The position numbers and the translations under genes were made by a program. Below the pieces are notes generated by a model. It was not told the DNA's origin and did no database searches. It was given only the letters and a program-made list of their open reading frames with translations. Shown here in pieces: positions 17,280 to 26,222 of a stretch of 64,000 nt of DNA (position 1 is its first letter; each line of letters opens with the position of its first letter). Source of the stretch: Caulobacter vibrioides OR37 (GTDB taxonomy: Bacteria; Pseudomonadota; Alphaproteobacteria; Caulobacterales; Caulobacteraceae); assembly GCF_000372645.1 (NCBI RefSeq), contig NZ_APMP01000009.1, positions 1-64,000 of the forward strand. Direction: 5' to 3'.

Positions 17280-18052
17280 TGAGCGCCCCGCGGGGTCCGG
17301 CGGGACGCGGCGCGGCCCTGGTCACCGGCGCGGGTCGCCGGATCGGCCAGGCCCTGGCGCTGGAAGCCGCCCGCGCCGGCTACGACGTCGCCGTCCATCA
17401 TCGCGGCCCGGCCGAGGAGGCCGAGGAAACCATCGCGGCCGTTCGCGCCCTGGGCCGCCGCGCGGCGGCCGCGCGCGCCGATCTGTCGGTCGAGGCCGAG
17501 GTCCGGCGCCTGATCGACCAGGCCGGCCAGGCGCTCGGCCCCGTCACCCTGCTGGTCAACAGCGCCTCGGCCTTCCAGGACGACCGCGTCGGAAGCCTGT
17601 CGCGCCAGACCTGGGACCTGCATTTCGAGACCAATCTGCGCGCGCCGATCGTGCTGGCGGAAGCCTTCGCCGCCGCCCTGCCGGACGACCGGGAAGGCCT
17701 GGTCGTCAATATCATCGACCAGCGCGTCTGGCGGCCCAATCCGCAGTTCTTCAGCTACACGCTCAGCAAGGCGGGCCTGTGGTGGGCCACCCAAACCCTG
17801 GCCCAGGCGCTGGCGCCGCGCGCGCGGGTCAACGCCATCGGACCGGGACCGACCCTGCCGTCGGTGCATCAGGCCCCCGGCGAGTTCGAGGCCGAGGCGG
17901 CCGGCACCCTGTTGCAACGCCGCGCCACGCCCGACGAGGTCGCGGCCGCCCTGCGCTATCTGATTGACGCGACGTCGGTCACGGGCCAGATGATCGCCGT
18001 GGACGGCGGCCAGCATCTGGGCTGGCGCACGCCTGACATCGTTGCTCCGTAG
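17279..18052 (+). CDS. Short-chain dehydrogenase, pteridine reductase-like
   Basis: A 257-residue SDR enzyme. The nucleotide-binding motif is ALVTGAGRRIGQALA near the N-terminus, NSAS stands for the NAG motif, and the active site is Tyr-x(3)-Lys in FSYTLSKAGLWW. The GRRIGQ and HHRGPAEEAE segments select NADPH (Arg/His at the cofactor site), as in pteridine reductases (PTR1/FolM-like). The context agrees: folB, dihydroneopterin aldolase, follows immediately. A dihydropteridine/dihydrofolate reductase role is therefore likely but not proven. It is translationally coupled to the small membrane peptide upstream. Confidence 0.85.
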   Translation: MSAPRGPAGRGAALVTGAGRRIGQALALEAARAGYDVAVHHRGPAEEAEETIAAVRALGRRAAAARADLSVEAEVRRLIDQAGQALGPVTLLVNSASAFQDDRVGSLSRQTWDLHFETNLRAPIVLAEAFAAALPDDREGLVVNIIDQRVWRPNPQFFSYTLSKAGLWWATQTLAQALAPRARVNAIGPGPTLPSVHQAPGEFEAEAAGTLLQRRATPDEVAAALRYLIDATSVTGQMIAVDGGQHLGWRTPDIVAP

Positions 18053-18062
18053 GAGGCCAGAT

Positions 18063-18467
18063 TTGGCCGCTTCGCCCCTCCCCGACACCGCTCCCGCGCA
18101 AGACCTGGCCCGCGTCATCGTCACCAAGGTCTTCGTGCGCGGCCTGAAGGTCGACGCCCAGATCGGCGTCTACGACCACGAGCACGGCCGCGCCCAGCCG
18201 CTGCTCGTCGATGTCGAGCTGGACGTGGCCGCCAGCCACTGCGAGCGCCTGCCCGACACGGTGAACTACGAGATGATCGGCGAGGCCGCCCGCGCCATCG
18301 CCGCCCAGGGCCATGTCGACCTGGTCGAGACCTTCGCCGAGCGCCTGGCCCAGGCCTGCTTCTTCGACCACCGCGTGACCCGCGCCCGGGTGCGGGTCGA
18401 AAAGCCTCTGGCCCTGGCCCCGCACGCGGCCGCCGCCGGCGTCGAGATCACCGCCGTCCGGAGCTAG
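18063..18467 (+). CDS. folB: Dihydroneopterin aldolase
   Basis: A 134-residue enzyme converting 7,8-dihydroneopterin to 6-hydroxymethyl-dihydropterin and glycolaldehyde in folate synthesis. The family motif VRGLKVDAQIGVYDHEHGRAQ, the TVNYEMIGEA region and the C-terminal LVETFAERLAQ...RVEKPLA segment are present. An AGGAGG sequence at 18052-18057, right at the end of the SDR gene, is correctly placed for the TTG at 18063, so that start is chosen; upstream in-frame starts overlap the SDR gene. The neighbour pairing with a pteridine reductase-like SDR is typical of alphaproteobacteria. Confidence 0.92.
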   Translation: MAASPLPDTAPAQDLARVIVTKVFVRGLKVDAQIGVYDHEHGRAQPLLVDVELDVAASHCERLPDTVNYEMIGEAARAIAAQGHVDLVETFAERLAQACFFDHRVTRARVRVEKPLALAPHAAAAGVEITAVRS

Positions 18468-18470
18468 GGC

Positions 18471-19022
18471 TTGGAGATCCGTCACGCCGCCCGGCTCGCT
18501 CCGTTCCAGCCCGAAACGGTCTGGAGCCTGGAGGCCGGAACGCTGGTGGAGACCCGTGGCCCGCGAAGCCGCCGCTTCCCGCTGTCCAGCCTGACCCGCT
18601 ACAGACTCGCCGCCGAAGCCGGCGGCGGGCGGCGGCGCAGCCTGTTGGTCACCTTCGGGCGGCGGCGCTTGGTGATCGTCTCGCAAAGCTATCTGGCCCC
18701 CGGCCGGTTCGAGGATCGGCTCGCCAGCTTCTCGATCCTGGCCCGGGCGATCGCGGCGGTGGGGGCGGACCTCGCTCCTCGCGCCCGGTTCGGCCTGGCG
18801 CGGTTCGAGGCGCGGACGGCCCTCACGTGGGTGATGGGTCTGATGGCGTTCGGCGCGATCGCCACGCTGCTGTTCTCGCTGACCGCCGGCATGGCCGCCG
18901 TCGGGATCGACATGGCCGCGAGGATGAGCTTCGCGCTGTTCCTGATCCTGGCCGCCTTGCCATGGCTGAGCCGAGGCCAGCCCTTCGATCCGCGCGATCC
19001 GCCCAGCGACCTGCTGCCCTGA
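18471..19022 (+). CDS. Membrane protein of unknown function, two C-terminal helices
   Basis: A 183-residue protein. The N-terminal ~110 residues are soluble (EIRHAARLAPFQPETVWSLEAG, SLLVTFGRRRLVIVSQSYLAPGRFEDR), and two membrane helices follow near residues 122-143 and 147-166 (LTWVMGLMAFGAIATLLFSL and MAARMSFALFLILAALPWL). The TTG start three bases after the folB stop, with GGAGCTAGGG overlapping the folB end, implies an operon. No recognised domain. Confidence 0.6.
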   Translation: MEIRHAARLAPFQPETVWSLEAGTLVETRGPRSRRFPLSSLTRYRLAAEAGGGRRRSLLVTFGRRRLVIVSQSYLAPGRFEDRLASFSILARAIAAVGADLAPRARFGLARFEARTALTWVMGLMAFGAIATLLFSLTAGMAAVGIDMAARMSFALFLILAALPWLSRGQPFDPRDPPSDLLP

Positions 19023-19026
19023 TCGA

Positions 19027-19055
19027 GAAAACCCCGACCGCCGAGGCGGCCGGGG
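19027..19055 (-). terminator. Terminator of the fasciclin gene
   Basis: Read on the reverse strand, CCCCGGCCGC / GCGGTCGGGG forms a 10-bp stem with one mismatch around a CTCG loop, followed by ttttctcg. It lies 37 bases beyond the fasciclin stop. Confidence 0.8.
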
Positions 19056-19091
19056 CGCGAGAGGCGCGGGTAAAGGTTGGCGCGCGCGCGA

Positions 19092-19622
19092 TCAGCGCGG
19101 CATCAGCACTGAGTCGATGACGTGAATGACGCCATTGCTGGCGGCGACGTCCGTGGCGGCGACGGTGCTCTGGCCGCCCTTCTCGTCGGTGATCACGACC
19201 TTGCCGGCCTTGACCGCGGCCTTGAACTCGCAACCGCCGACGGTCTTGATCGTGTAGGCGCCGCCGTGCGCCTTGATGGCCGCGACGAGATCCTTGGCCT
19301 CGACCTTGCCGGCCACCACGTGGCAGGTGAGAATCTTGGTCAGGGTCGCCTTGTTCTCCGGCTTCACCAGGGTCTCGACCGTGCCGGCCGGCAGCTTGGC
19401 GAAGGCGGCGTTGGTCGGGGCGAACACGGTGTAAGGACCCGGCGCCGACAGGGTGTCGACCAGGCCGGCGGCCTTGACGGCCGTGACCAGGGTCGAGAAA
19501 TCGGCGTTGCCGGCGGCGACGCCGACGATGTTGGGGGCGTGGTCGCCGGCCAGGGCGGGCGCGGCGAAGGTGGTGGCGGCGAGCGCCAGAGCGGCGGCGC
19601 CGCCCAGAATCGAACGCGTCAT
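19092..19622 (-). CDS. Secreted fasciclin (FAS1) domain protein
   Basis: A 176-residue protein: signal peptide [25 protein letters not shown], then one FAS1 domain. The conserved H1 and H2 boxes are visible as [24 protein letters not shown] and [15 protein letters not shown], with CHVVAGK between. Two cysteines (TCHV and GGCEF) could form a disulphide. Bacterial FAS1 proteins are cell-surface or matrix adhesins. The ATG at 19622 gives the signal peptide; a longer frame beginning at 19757 has a non-secretory N-terminus. It is monocistronic with a downstream terminator. Confidence 0.93.
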   Translation of the reverse strand: MTRSILGGAAALALAATTFAAPALAGDHAPNIVGVAAGNADFSTLVTAVKAAGLVDTLSAPGPYTVFAPTNAAFAKLPAGTVETLVKPENKATLTKILTCHVVAGKVEAKDLVAAIKAHGGAYTIKTVGGCEFKAAVKAGKVVITDEKGGQSTVAATDVAASNGVIHVIDSVLMPR

Positions 19623-19861
19623 AGTCAGGACCTCATGCTTTGGGGTGAGCCTTGGCTCGGGGGTGTCGACGGCGCGCTGTCGATGACTTCTACGGTCCTC
19701 CCCCGGCCCCGGACGAAAGACGGACCATGACTCTTTGGTAATCTTCTTCTTCGCCATCGCGTCGCTCCGCCGATGACTGCGCCTTCATGACGCGGGCTTC
19801 ATTTGCATCCCGGGCCGTTCAGCGCGACGATCGAGAAACGTCGTTCTTCCAAGGCTCAGAA

Positions 19862-20230
19862 GTGACCGACCCCATCGCCGACCCCGCCGTTCCGCCGCGA
19901 CTGCAGGACGACAAGACCCTGCCCCTGATCATCTACGTGCTGCTGATCGCCGGACCGGTGACGGGCGTCAGCCACGTGGTCGCGGTGATCCTGGCCTATA
20001 TCAGCCGCAAGGACGCCCCGGACTGGCTGGCCAGCCACTACCAGTTCCAGATCCGCACCTTCTGGCTGTCGCTGCTGTTCTGGACGATCGCCGCCATCCT
20101 GACCCCGGTGGGCGTCGGCGTCGTGCTGTTCGTCGCCGTCGGTCTGTGGATCATCGTCCGGGCCATCGTCGGCCTTTCCAACCTGCTGAAGGGCCAGCCC
20201 TATCCCACGCCCAAGAACTGGATGCTGTAA
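19862..20230 (+). CDS. DUF4870-like small membrane protein (copy 1 of a tandem pair)
   Basis: A 122-residue integral membrane protein with a GTG start (VTDPIADPAVPPRLQDDKT). It has three to four membrane segments: LPLIIYVLLIAGPVTGVSHVVAVILAYI, then FWLSLLFWTIAAILTPVGVGVVLFVAVGLWIIV, ending in NLLKGQPYPTPKNWML. The DWLASHYQFQIRTFW motif is shared with the next gene (INESHFTFAIRTFW), so they are tandem paralogues. It looks like the DUF4870 family, of unknown function. The two genes are three bases apart and surely cotranscribed. Confidence 0.75.
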   Translation: MTDPIADPAVPPRLQDDKTLPLIIYVLLIAGPVTGVSHVVAVILAYISRKDAPDWLASHYQFQIRTFWLSLLFWTIAAILTPVGVGVVLFVAVGLWIIVRAIVGLSNLLKGQPYPTPKNWML

Positions 20231-20233
20231 GCC

Positions 20234-20653
20234 ATGACCGATCTCGCCGCCGAACAACCGTCCGGCCCGCCCACCGGCGCCGCCGAGGAGGAGAAGGTTC
20301 TCCCCGCCATCGTCTATGGCCTCTACCTGCTGGGCTTCACCAACGGCCTGACCTTCATCGCCGGCCTGATCGTCGCCTATGTGAACCGTGACACGGCCGG
20401 ACCGATCAACGAGAGCCATTTCACCTTCGCCATCCGCACCTTCTGGATGGCGATCGCCTGGTTCCTGCTGGGGATGGCGATCCTGCTGGTCGGGATCGTG
20501 CTGTCGATCGTGCTGATCGGCATTCCGCTGATGGTGCTCGGCGGAACCATCCTTTGCGCGGTCGGCCTCTGGTTCGTGACGCGCTGCATCCTGGGCATCT
20601 ACTATCTGTCGCGCGGCGAGGCTTATCCACGTCCGCGCGCGTGGTTGGTTTAA
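20234..20653 (+). CDS. DUF4870-like small membrane protein (copy 2 of a tandem pair)
   Basis: A 139-residue paralogue of the preceding gene, starting MTDLAAEQPSGPPTGAAEEEKVLPAIVYGLYLLGF. It shows the same layout: acidic cytoplasmic N-terminus, IVAYVNRD loop, SHFTFAIRTFW motif, two long hydrophobic segments and a YPRPRAWLV tail that corresponds to YPTPKNWML. The pair may form a heteromeric membrane complex (inference). The stop is followed by a GC-rich inverted repeat. Confidence 0.75.
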   Translation: MTDLAAEQPSGPPTGAAEEEKVLPAIVYGLYLLGFTNGLTFIAGLIVAYVNRDTAGPINESHFTFAIRTFWMAIAWFLLGMAILLVGIVLSIVLIGIPLMVLGGTILCAVGLWFVTRCILGIYYLSRGEAYPRPRAWLV

Positions 20654-20825
20654 GGGCGCCCGGCCCGTCCGGCGCCCGCCGAGCCATCAGATGACTTGAG
20701 CGCTTCCCCCGTCGGTTGAGACGGCTCGACGGCGCGTCGGGTCTGAGATGAGCTGCGCGGTCTGGCGGTGGGAATGCTCCGGTGGGGGAGTGGCGCCCAT
20801 TCTTGGGTACGTCTGGGGGGACGTG

Positions 20826-21776
20826 ATGCTGGCGCGAGTGGTTGGGATCATCTTGGGGCTGATCCTGGCGAGTTCGGGATACGTGGTGGCGGGCTGGGGC
20901 TCGCTGGGGAACTGGGCCGCGCATCTCGATCTCGGACCGCTCGAGCCATATCGGACCAACGCCGGCGTGGCGGCGGCGATCGTGGGCGGGGCGCTCATCG
21001 TCGCCGCCCTGTCGCCGCGCCGCGAACCCAAGAAGCCGAGGCGCGCGCCCATGGCGCTCGGCCTGGACCTGGAACCGGAACCCCAGACCAAGACCGCCCC
21101 GCCCGAACCCGCGCCCGTCCCTCCAGCCCCCATGGCCGCGCCGATCATGGAGACCGCCGCGCCGCCGCCCCAGCCGCCGCGCGCCCTGACCTTCGCCGAG
21201 CAGCGCGCGCGCCTGGTCTCGCTGAGCCGCTCGGAGTCCTGGGCCGAGGCGGCGCGCGCCCTGAACGCCATGAAGTCCCTCGCCCGCACCGACGAGGAGC
21301 TGGCGATCCTGCATCGCGATCTCGGGGACTTCGCGCGCGGCCAGGGCAATCTGGACAGCGCCGCCGAGGCCTATGAGACCGCCGTCGGCCACGCCCGCCA
21401 GGTTTGTCATGACCGCCCCTCCGACGAAGCCTCGGAACTGCTGGCCGGCGCGCTGTCGGGGGTGGGCGACGTCGCCGAGGCCGAGGGCCGCCTGGACGCC
21501 GCCCTGGCCGCCTTCGAGGAGGCCTTGGCTCTGCGCCGCGCGCGCGGCGGCCGCGAGGCCGGCGATCCGAACGCCCAACGCGCCCTTTCGGTGAACCTGG
21601 AGCGCCTGGCGGACCTGCGCGAGGATCGCGGCCACCGGATGCGCGCCCTGGACCTTTACCGCGAAAGCTATGACATCGCCGGCCGCCTCGCCGCCGCCGA
21701 CCCAGCCCGCTTCGGTCCGGACCTGGCGGCGACCCGCACGCGCCTCAACGAACTGGAAGCCAAGATCTCGAGCTGA
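20826..21776 (+). CDS. Membrane-anchored TPR protein
   Basis: A 316-residue protein. Two N-terminal hydrophobic segments (LARVVGIILGLILASSGYVVAGW and TNAGVAAAIVGGALIVAAL) are followed by a Pro/Ala/Glu-rich linker (about residues 70-120) and a C-terminal tetratricopeptide region: LAILHRDLGDFARGQGNLDSAAEAYETAV, GALSGVGDVAEAEGRLDAALAAFEEALALR and LADLREDRGHRMRALDLYRESY. It probably presents a TPR scaffold in the cytoplasm. No partner is suggested by the neighbours. The ATG at 20826 gives a clean membrane start; a GTG one codon upstream is possible. Confidence 0.8.
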   Translation: MLARVVGIILGLILASSGYVVAGWGSLGNWAAHLDLGPLEPYRTNAGVAAAIVGGALIVAALSPRREPKKPRRAPMALGLDLEPEPQTKTAPPEPAPVPPAPMAAPIMETAAPPPQPPRALTFAEQRARLVSLSRSESWAEAARALNAMKSLARTDEELAILHRDLGDFARGQGNLDSAAEAYETAVGHARQVCHDRPSDEASELLAGALSGVGDVAEAEGRLDAALAAFEEALALRRARGGREAGDPNAQRALSVNLERLADLREDRGHRMRALDLYRESYDIAGRLAAADPARFGPDLAATRTRLNELEAKISS

Positions 21777-21920
21777 GGCCCGCCGGATTATTCCCACAAG
21801 TTTTTATGACGGGCTTCCGCGCCGCCTCCGCGCGCCACCATACTCGAAATTCGATAGTGTCGCCTAAAGGCCGCCTAGGAGACCCCCACAGCCATACCCC
21901 TGCTTCTCTTTCTTGCTTGA

Positions 21921-21935
21921 ATAGATTAAATCTAT
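21921..21935 (+). promoter_or_regulatory. OxyR-like site upstream of ahpC
   Basis: ATAG (21921-21924), seven bases, then CTAT (21932-21935) is an exact half of the OxyR ATAG-N7-CTAT consensus, 80 bases before the ahpC ATG. The second tetranucleotide pair at the correct spacing is weak. This AT-rich stretch stands out from the GC-rich neighbourhood and also contains the palindrome TCAATTTGATCAATTGA. Confidence 0.5.
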
Positions 21936-22015
21936 TCCAACGAGAAGATTTATCAATTTGATCAATTGAAAAGCGCCGCGCTAAAAGGGCGCATCCTTTT
22001 CCAACGGAGCGTCTC

Positions 22016-22579
22016 ATGTCGCTGATCAACACCGAGATCAAACCCTTCACCGCCCAGGCCTACAAGGACGGCAAGTTCGTCACGGTCAGCGAAGCGGACA
22101 CCAAGGGCAAGTGGTCGGTCTTCTTCTTCTATCCGGCCGACTTCACCTTCGTCTGCCCGACGGAACTGGAAGACCTGGCCGACAACTACGACACGTTCCA
22201 GAAGCTGGGCGTCGAGATCTACGCCGTGTCGACCGACACGCACTTCTCGCACAAGGCCTGGCACGACAGCTCGCCGGCCATCGGCAAGATCAAGTACACG
22301 ATGATCGGCGATCCGTCGGGCCAAGTGACCAACAACTTCGAGATCATGCGCCCGGGCATCGGCCTGGCCGACCGCGGCACCTTCCTGGTCGACCCGCAAG
22401 GCGTGATCCAGTTCCTGGAAGTCACCGCCGAAGGCATCGGCCGCAACGCCGCCGAACTGATCCGCAAGGTCAAGGCCGCCCAGTACGTGGCCTCGCACCC
22501 GGGCGAAGTCTGCCCGGCCAAGTGGGAAGAGGGTGAGAAGACCCTCGCCCCCTCGCTCGACCTCGTCGGCAAGATCTAA
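22016..22579 (+). CDS. ahpC: Alkyl hydroperoxide reductase subunit C (peroxiredoxin)
   Basis: A 187-residue typical 2-Cys peroxiredoxin that reduces H2O2 and organic peroxides. The peroxidatic Cys47 lies in [10 protein letters not shown] and the resolving Cys166 in GEVCPAKW, with the conserved [10 protein letters not shown] region between. It is reduced by AhpF, encoded just downstream. AACGGAGC provides the ribosome site. An OxyR-like sequence upstream suggests peroxide induction. It is followed by a UUCG-type GC hairpin that may reduce read-through into ahpF, as is common where AhpC is needed in excess. Confidence 0.97.
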   Translation: MSLINTEIKPFTAQAYKDGKFVTVSEADTKGKWSVFFFYPADFTFVCPTELEDLADNYDTFQKLGVEIYAVSTDTHFSHKAWHDSSPAIGKIKYTMIGDPSGQVTNNFEIMRPGIGLADRGTFLVDPQGVIQFLEVTAEGIGRNAAELIRKVKAAQYVASHPGEVCPAKWEEGEKTLAPSLDLVGKI

Positions 22580-22594
22580 GACCTGAACGATCCC

Positions 22595-22624
22595 GCGCCG
22601 CCGCTCTTCGGAGGGCGGCGGCGC
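22595..22624 (+). terminator. Stem-loop between ahpC and ahpF (possible attenuator)
   Basis: GCGCCGCCGC (22595-22604) pairs with GCGGCGGCGC (22615-22624) closing a ttcg-centred loop. No T run follows, so it may stabilise or partly stop the ahpC mRNA rather than terminate fully. Confidence 0.5.
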
Positions 22625-22715
22625 ATCCCCTTCCGATCGTTCGCCGCGTTCGATCGCTCTCCCCCCCGACAATCGAACGTTCCTTTCACTCCCCCAGCCT
22701 CCCAGGGAGCCCCTC

Positions 22716-24299
22716 ATGCTGGACGCCGGTCTGAAGACCCAACTGAGCACCTATCTGCAGAACCTGCGCCAGCCGATCGAACTGGTCGCCACGCTGGACG
22801 ACTCGGCCGGTTCGGCCGAGATGAAGGCGCTGCTGGAAGACATCGTCGCCACCTCGGACAAGGTCAGCCTGAACCTGACCGGCGACGACGCCCGCAAGCC
22901 CTCGTTCGCCATCACCCGCGCCGCCAATGACGCCGATGTGCGCTTCGCCGGCCTGCCGCTGGGCCACGAATTCACCTCGCTGGTGCTGGCCCTGCTGCAC
23001 GTCGGCGGCCACCCGCCGCGCCTCGACGCCGAGGTGATCGAGCGCATCAAGGCGCTGGACGGCGACTATCGCTTCGAGACCTATTTCTCGCAGTCGTGCC
23101 AGAACTGCCCCGACGTGGTGCAGGCCTTGAACACGATGAGCGCCCTCAACCCGCGCATCCGTCACGTCGCCATCGACGGCGCCCTGTTCAAGGCCGAGGT
23201 CGAGGCCCGCGAGGTCATGGCCGTGCCGACCATCCTGCTGAACGGCCAACCCTTCGGCCAGGGCCGCATGGACGTCGAGCAGATCCTGGCCAAGCTGGAC
23301 GTCGGCGCCGCCGACCGCATGGCCGACAAGATCAAGGCCAAGGACGCCTTCGACGTGCTGGTGATCGGCGGCGGCCCGGCCGGCGCCGCGGCCGCGGTCT
23401 ACGCCGCCCGCAAGGGCATCCGCACGGGTGTCGCGGCCGAGCGCTTCGGCGGCCAGGTGCTGGACACTATGGACATCGAGAACTTCATCTCGGTGCCCCA
23501 CACCGAGGGCCCGAAAATGGCCTCGGCGCTGGAACAGCACGTCAAGGACTACGACGTCGACATCATGAACCTGCAGAAGGCCGTCGGCCTGGTCCCGGCC
23601 AAGACCGCCGGCGGGCTGATCGAGGTCAAGCTCGAGAACGGCGCCAGCCTGAAGTCGCGCACCGTGATCCTGTCGACCGGCGCCCGCTGGCGGAACGTCA
23701 ACGTGCCCGGCGAGGCCGAGTACAAGAACAAGGGCGTGGCCTATTGCCCGCACTGCGACGGCCCGCTGTTCAAGGGCAAGCGCGTGGCGGTGATCGGCGG
23801 CGGCAACAGCGGCGTCGAGGCGGCCATCGACCTGGCCGGCATCGTGGCCCACGTGACCCTGATCGAGTTCGACAGCCAGCTGCGCGCCGACGCCGTCCTG
23901 CAACGCAAGCTGGCCAGCCTGCCGAACGTCAAGATCGTCACCTCGGCCATGACCACCGAGATCCACGGCGAGAACGGCAAGGTCTCGGGCCTGTCCTACA
24001 AGGACCGCAACCACGACAGCGTCCACCGCGTGGACCTGGAAGGCGTCTTCGTCCAGATCGGCCTGGTGCCCAACACCGAGTGGCTGAAGGACAGCGGCGT
24101 CGCCCTGACCCCGCGCGGCGAGATCGAGGTCGACTATCGCGGCGAAACCTCGATCCCCGGCGTCTTCGCCGCCGGCGACGCGACGACCACGCCCTACAAG
24201 CAGATCATCATCGCCATGGGCGAAGGCGCGAAGGCCTCGCTGTCGGCCTTCGACTATCTGATCCGCCAGGTCCCGGCGGACGAGGCGGCGGCGGCGTAA
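22716..24299 (+). CDS. ahpF: Alkyl hydroperoxide reductase subunit F
   Basis: A 527-residue FAD/NADH disulphide reductase that recharges AhpC. The N-terminal double thioredoxin-fold domain carries the CQNC centre (Cys128/Cys131). The reductase part has the FAD motif [19 protein letters not shown], the catalytic CPHC centre (Cys344/Cys347), the NADH motif [14 protein letters not shown] and the closing [13 protein letters not shown]. Length and order are canonical. It is cotranscribed with ahpC and ends in a strong hairpin. The start [10 protein letters not shown] follows a GGGAGCCC ribosome site. Confidence 0.97.
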   Translation: MLDAGLKTQLSTYLQNLRQPIELVATLDDSAGSAEMKALLEDIVATSDKVSLNLTGDDARKPSFAITRAANDADVRFAGLPLGHEFTSLVLALLHVGGHPPRLDAEVIERIKALDGDYRFETYFSQSCQNCPDVVQALNTMSALNPRIRHVAIDGALFKAEVEAREVMAVPTILLNGQPFGQGRMDVEQILAKLDVGAADRMADKIKAKDAFDVLVIGGGPAGAAAAVYAARKGIRTGVAAERFGGQVLDTMDIENFISVPHTEGPKMASALEQHVKDYDVDIMNLQKAVGLVPAKTAGGLIEVKLENGASLKSRTVILSTGARWRNVNVPGEAEYKNKGVAYCPHCDGPLFKGKRVAVIGGGNSGVEAAIDLAGIVAHVTLIEFDSQLRADAVLQRKLASLPNVKIVTSAMTTEIHGENGKVSGLSYKDRNHDSVHRVDLEGVFVQIGLVPNTEWLKDSGVALTPRGEIEVDYRGETSIPGVFAAGDATTTPYKQIIIAMGEGAKASLSAFDYLIRQVPADEAAAA

Positions 24300-24322
24300 C
24301 GGCGTCTGGCGTCCGACAGCTT

Positions 24323-24358
24323 GAAGGCCGCCCAAGGCTCCTTGGGCGGCCTTCTTCG
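24323..24358 (+). terminator. Terminator of the ahpCF operon
   Basis: GAAGGCCGCCCAAG (24323-24336) pairs with CTTGGGCGGCCTTC (24341-24354) around GCTC, followed by ttcg. It is an intrinsic-type stem with a weak T tract. Confidence 0.82.
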
Positions 24359-24423
24359 TGGACCCTTACGTCAAACCGTCACGCCTGGGCGATACTGCGA
24401 CGCTCTGATTTCGGAGTTCGCCC

Positions 24424-26214
24424 ATGCTGCCCCTGTTCGCCGCCCTGGCGGTCGCCGCCGCCCCCTGCCCCTCCAGCGACGAGAGCGCCGCTTGCGTCCG
24501 CCAGCGCATGGACGCCTTGCGGATGAACGACCTCCTGGCCGTGGGCACGCACAATTCCTACAAGCTGGCGATCCCGGCCGACGAGATGGCCGCCATGGTG
24601 GCCGCGCGCGGCCGCGAGGCGCTGAGCATCGATTACGGTCACCGCCCGCTGACGCAGCAGCTGGACGCCGGCGCCCGCCAGCTGGAGCTGGACGTGGTGG
24701 CCGACCCCGAGGGCGGGCGTTACGCCAAGCCGCTGACCGTGTTCGGCCACGGAACGACCCTGCCGCCGGCCGTGGCGGCGGCCCTGGCCAAGCCGGGCTT
24801 CAAGTCGATGCACATGCCCGACGTCGACTTCCGCGTCTCGTGCGTCGCCTTCGTGACCTGCCTGCGCGAGATCCGCGCCTGGTCGGACGCCCACCACGAC
24901 CACGTGCCGATCATGATCCTGATCAACGCCAAGGACGACGGTCCCTCCATGCCCGGCGGCGTGGTCCCGCTGCGCTTCACCGAGGCCCTGTTCGACGCCC
25001 TGGACGCCGAGATCCGCTCGGTGTTCGGCGAGGACCGGCTGATCACCCCCGACCAGGTGCGCGGCAAGGCCGCCACCCTGCGCGAGGGCGTGCTGAAGAC
25101 CGGCTGGGCCAAGCTGGCCGACGCGCGCGGCAAGGTGTTCTTCGCCCTGGACGAGGACCCCGACAAGATCGCGGTCTATCGCGGCAAGCGCGCCTCGCTG
25201 GAAGGCCGGGCGATGTTCGTCAACACCGACGAGGCCTCGCCGGCCGCCGCCTATCTGACGCTGAACGACCCGATCAAGGACCGGGCGCGCATCGCCGCCG
25301 CCGTCAAGGCCGGCTTCATGGTCCGCACCCGCGCCGACGAGGGCACCTGGGCCGCGCGCGACAACAATCCGCGCCAGCGCACGGCCGCCCTGACCAGCGG
25401 AGCGCAGTATGTCTCGAGCGACTATCTCTGGCCCGACCCGCGCTTTCCCGGAAACTACACCGTGCGCCTGACGGGCGGCGACGTGGCCGTCTGCAACCCG
25501 GTGCGCCAGCCCGCCGCCTGCGACAATCTGGCGATCGAGGCCCAGCCTGGCGCGCCGACGCGCGGCTACCTGCCGCCGGAAAAGCGTCCCGACCTGACCA
25601 GGATTCTCAGCGCCCCGCCCCAGCCCGGCTCGCCGCGCGCCCTGGCCGACGCGGCGATCTTCGACGAGAGCCGCGCCCTGAAGGACACCCCGCGCTGGAA
25701 GCGGGCGATCGACGACGTCGACGGTCCGCCCATGGGCCACTTCGAAGAGGTCCTGGGCCTGCGCCTGACGTCGGAGAACGCCCCGATCCTGACGGCTCTG
25801 CTGGAGCGGGCCGGCGACGATCGCTCGGTGGTCGGCGTCGCCAAGGACCACTGGGGGACCAAGCGTCCCTATATCGGCAAGGACGCCGCCCCGATCTGCG
25901 AGGCCAAGACCGCGCACCTGGCGGCCAATCCCGACTATCCGTCCGGCCACTCGACCTTCGGCGAGCACGCGGCGATGATCCTGGCCGAGGTGATCCCCGA
26001 CCGCGCCGACGCCCTCTACGCGCGGGGGCGCGACTATGCCGACAGCCGTTGGGTCTGCGGCTCGCACAGCTACAGCGCCACCGAGGCCGGCGTGCAGTCG
26101 GGCGCGGTGATCTATGCGGCCGAGCACCGTTCGGAAACCTTCCGGCGCGACCTCGACATGGCCCGGGCGGAAGTCGCGGCGGCCATGGCGGATGCGGGTG
26201 TCAAGGCGCCGTAA
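24424..26214 (+). CDS. Fused PI-PLC-type phosphodiesterase and PAP2 phosphatase
   Basis: A 596-residue exported protein with two enzyme domains. After a signal-like start (MLPLFAALAVAAAPC) comes a Ca2+-dependent phosphoinositide-phospholipase-C-like domain (residues ~35-370): GTHNSY with His43, metal ligands in LELD (Glu88, Asp90) and the second catalytic His109 in FGHGT. The C-terminal domain (~390-596) is a PAP2/class A acid phosphatase: K474-x6-RP, PSGH starting at 506, and SR-x5-H at 541-548. The Asp that normally follows that His in SRxxxxxHxxxD is Ala552. Together they could cleave and then dephosphorylate a lipid head group (inference). Confidence 0.85.
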   Translation: MLPLFAALAVAAAPCPSSDESAACVRQRMDALRMNDLLAVGTHNSYKLAIPADEMAAMVAARGREALSIDYGHRPLTQQLDAGARQLELDVVADPEGGRYAKPLTVFGHGTTLPPAVAAALAKPGFKSMHMPDVDFRVSCVAFVTCLREIRAWSDAHHDHVPIMILINAKDDGPSMPGGVVPLRFTEALFDALDAEIRSVFGEDRLITPDQVRGKAATLREGVLKTGWAKLADARGKVFFALDEDPDKIAVYRGKRASLEGRAMFVNTDEASPAAAYLTLNDPIKDRARIAAAVKAGFMVRTRADEGTWAARDNNPRQRTAALTSGAQYVSSDYLWPDPRFPGNYTVRLTGGDVAVCNPVRQPAACDNLAIEAQPGAPTRGYLPPEKRPDLTRILSAPPQPGSPRALADAAIFDESRALKDTPRWKRAIDDVDGPPMGHFEEVLGLRLTSENAPILTALLERAGDDRSVVGVAKDHWGTKRPYIGKDAAPICEAKTAHLAANPDYPSGHSTFGEHAAMILAEVIPDRADALYARGRDYADSRWVCGSHSYSATEAGVQSGAVIYAAEHRSETFRRDLDMARAEVAAAMADAGVKAP

Positions 26215-26222
26215 GAAGGGCG

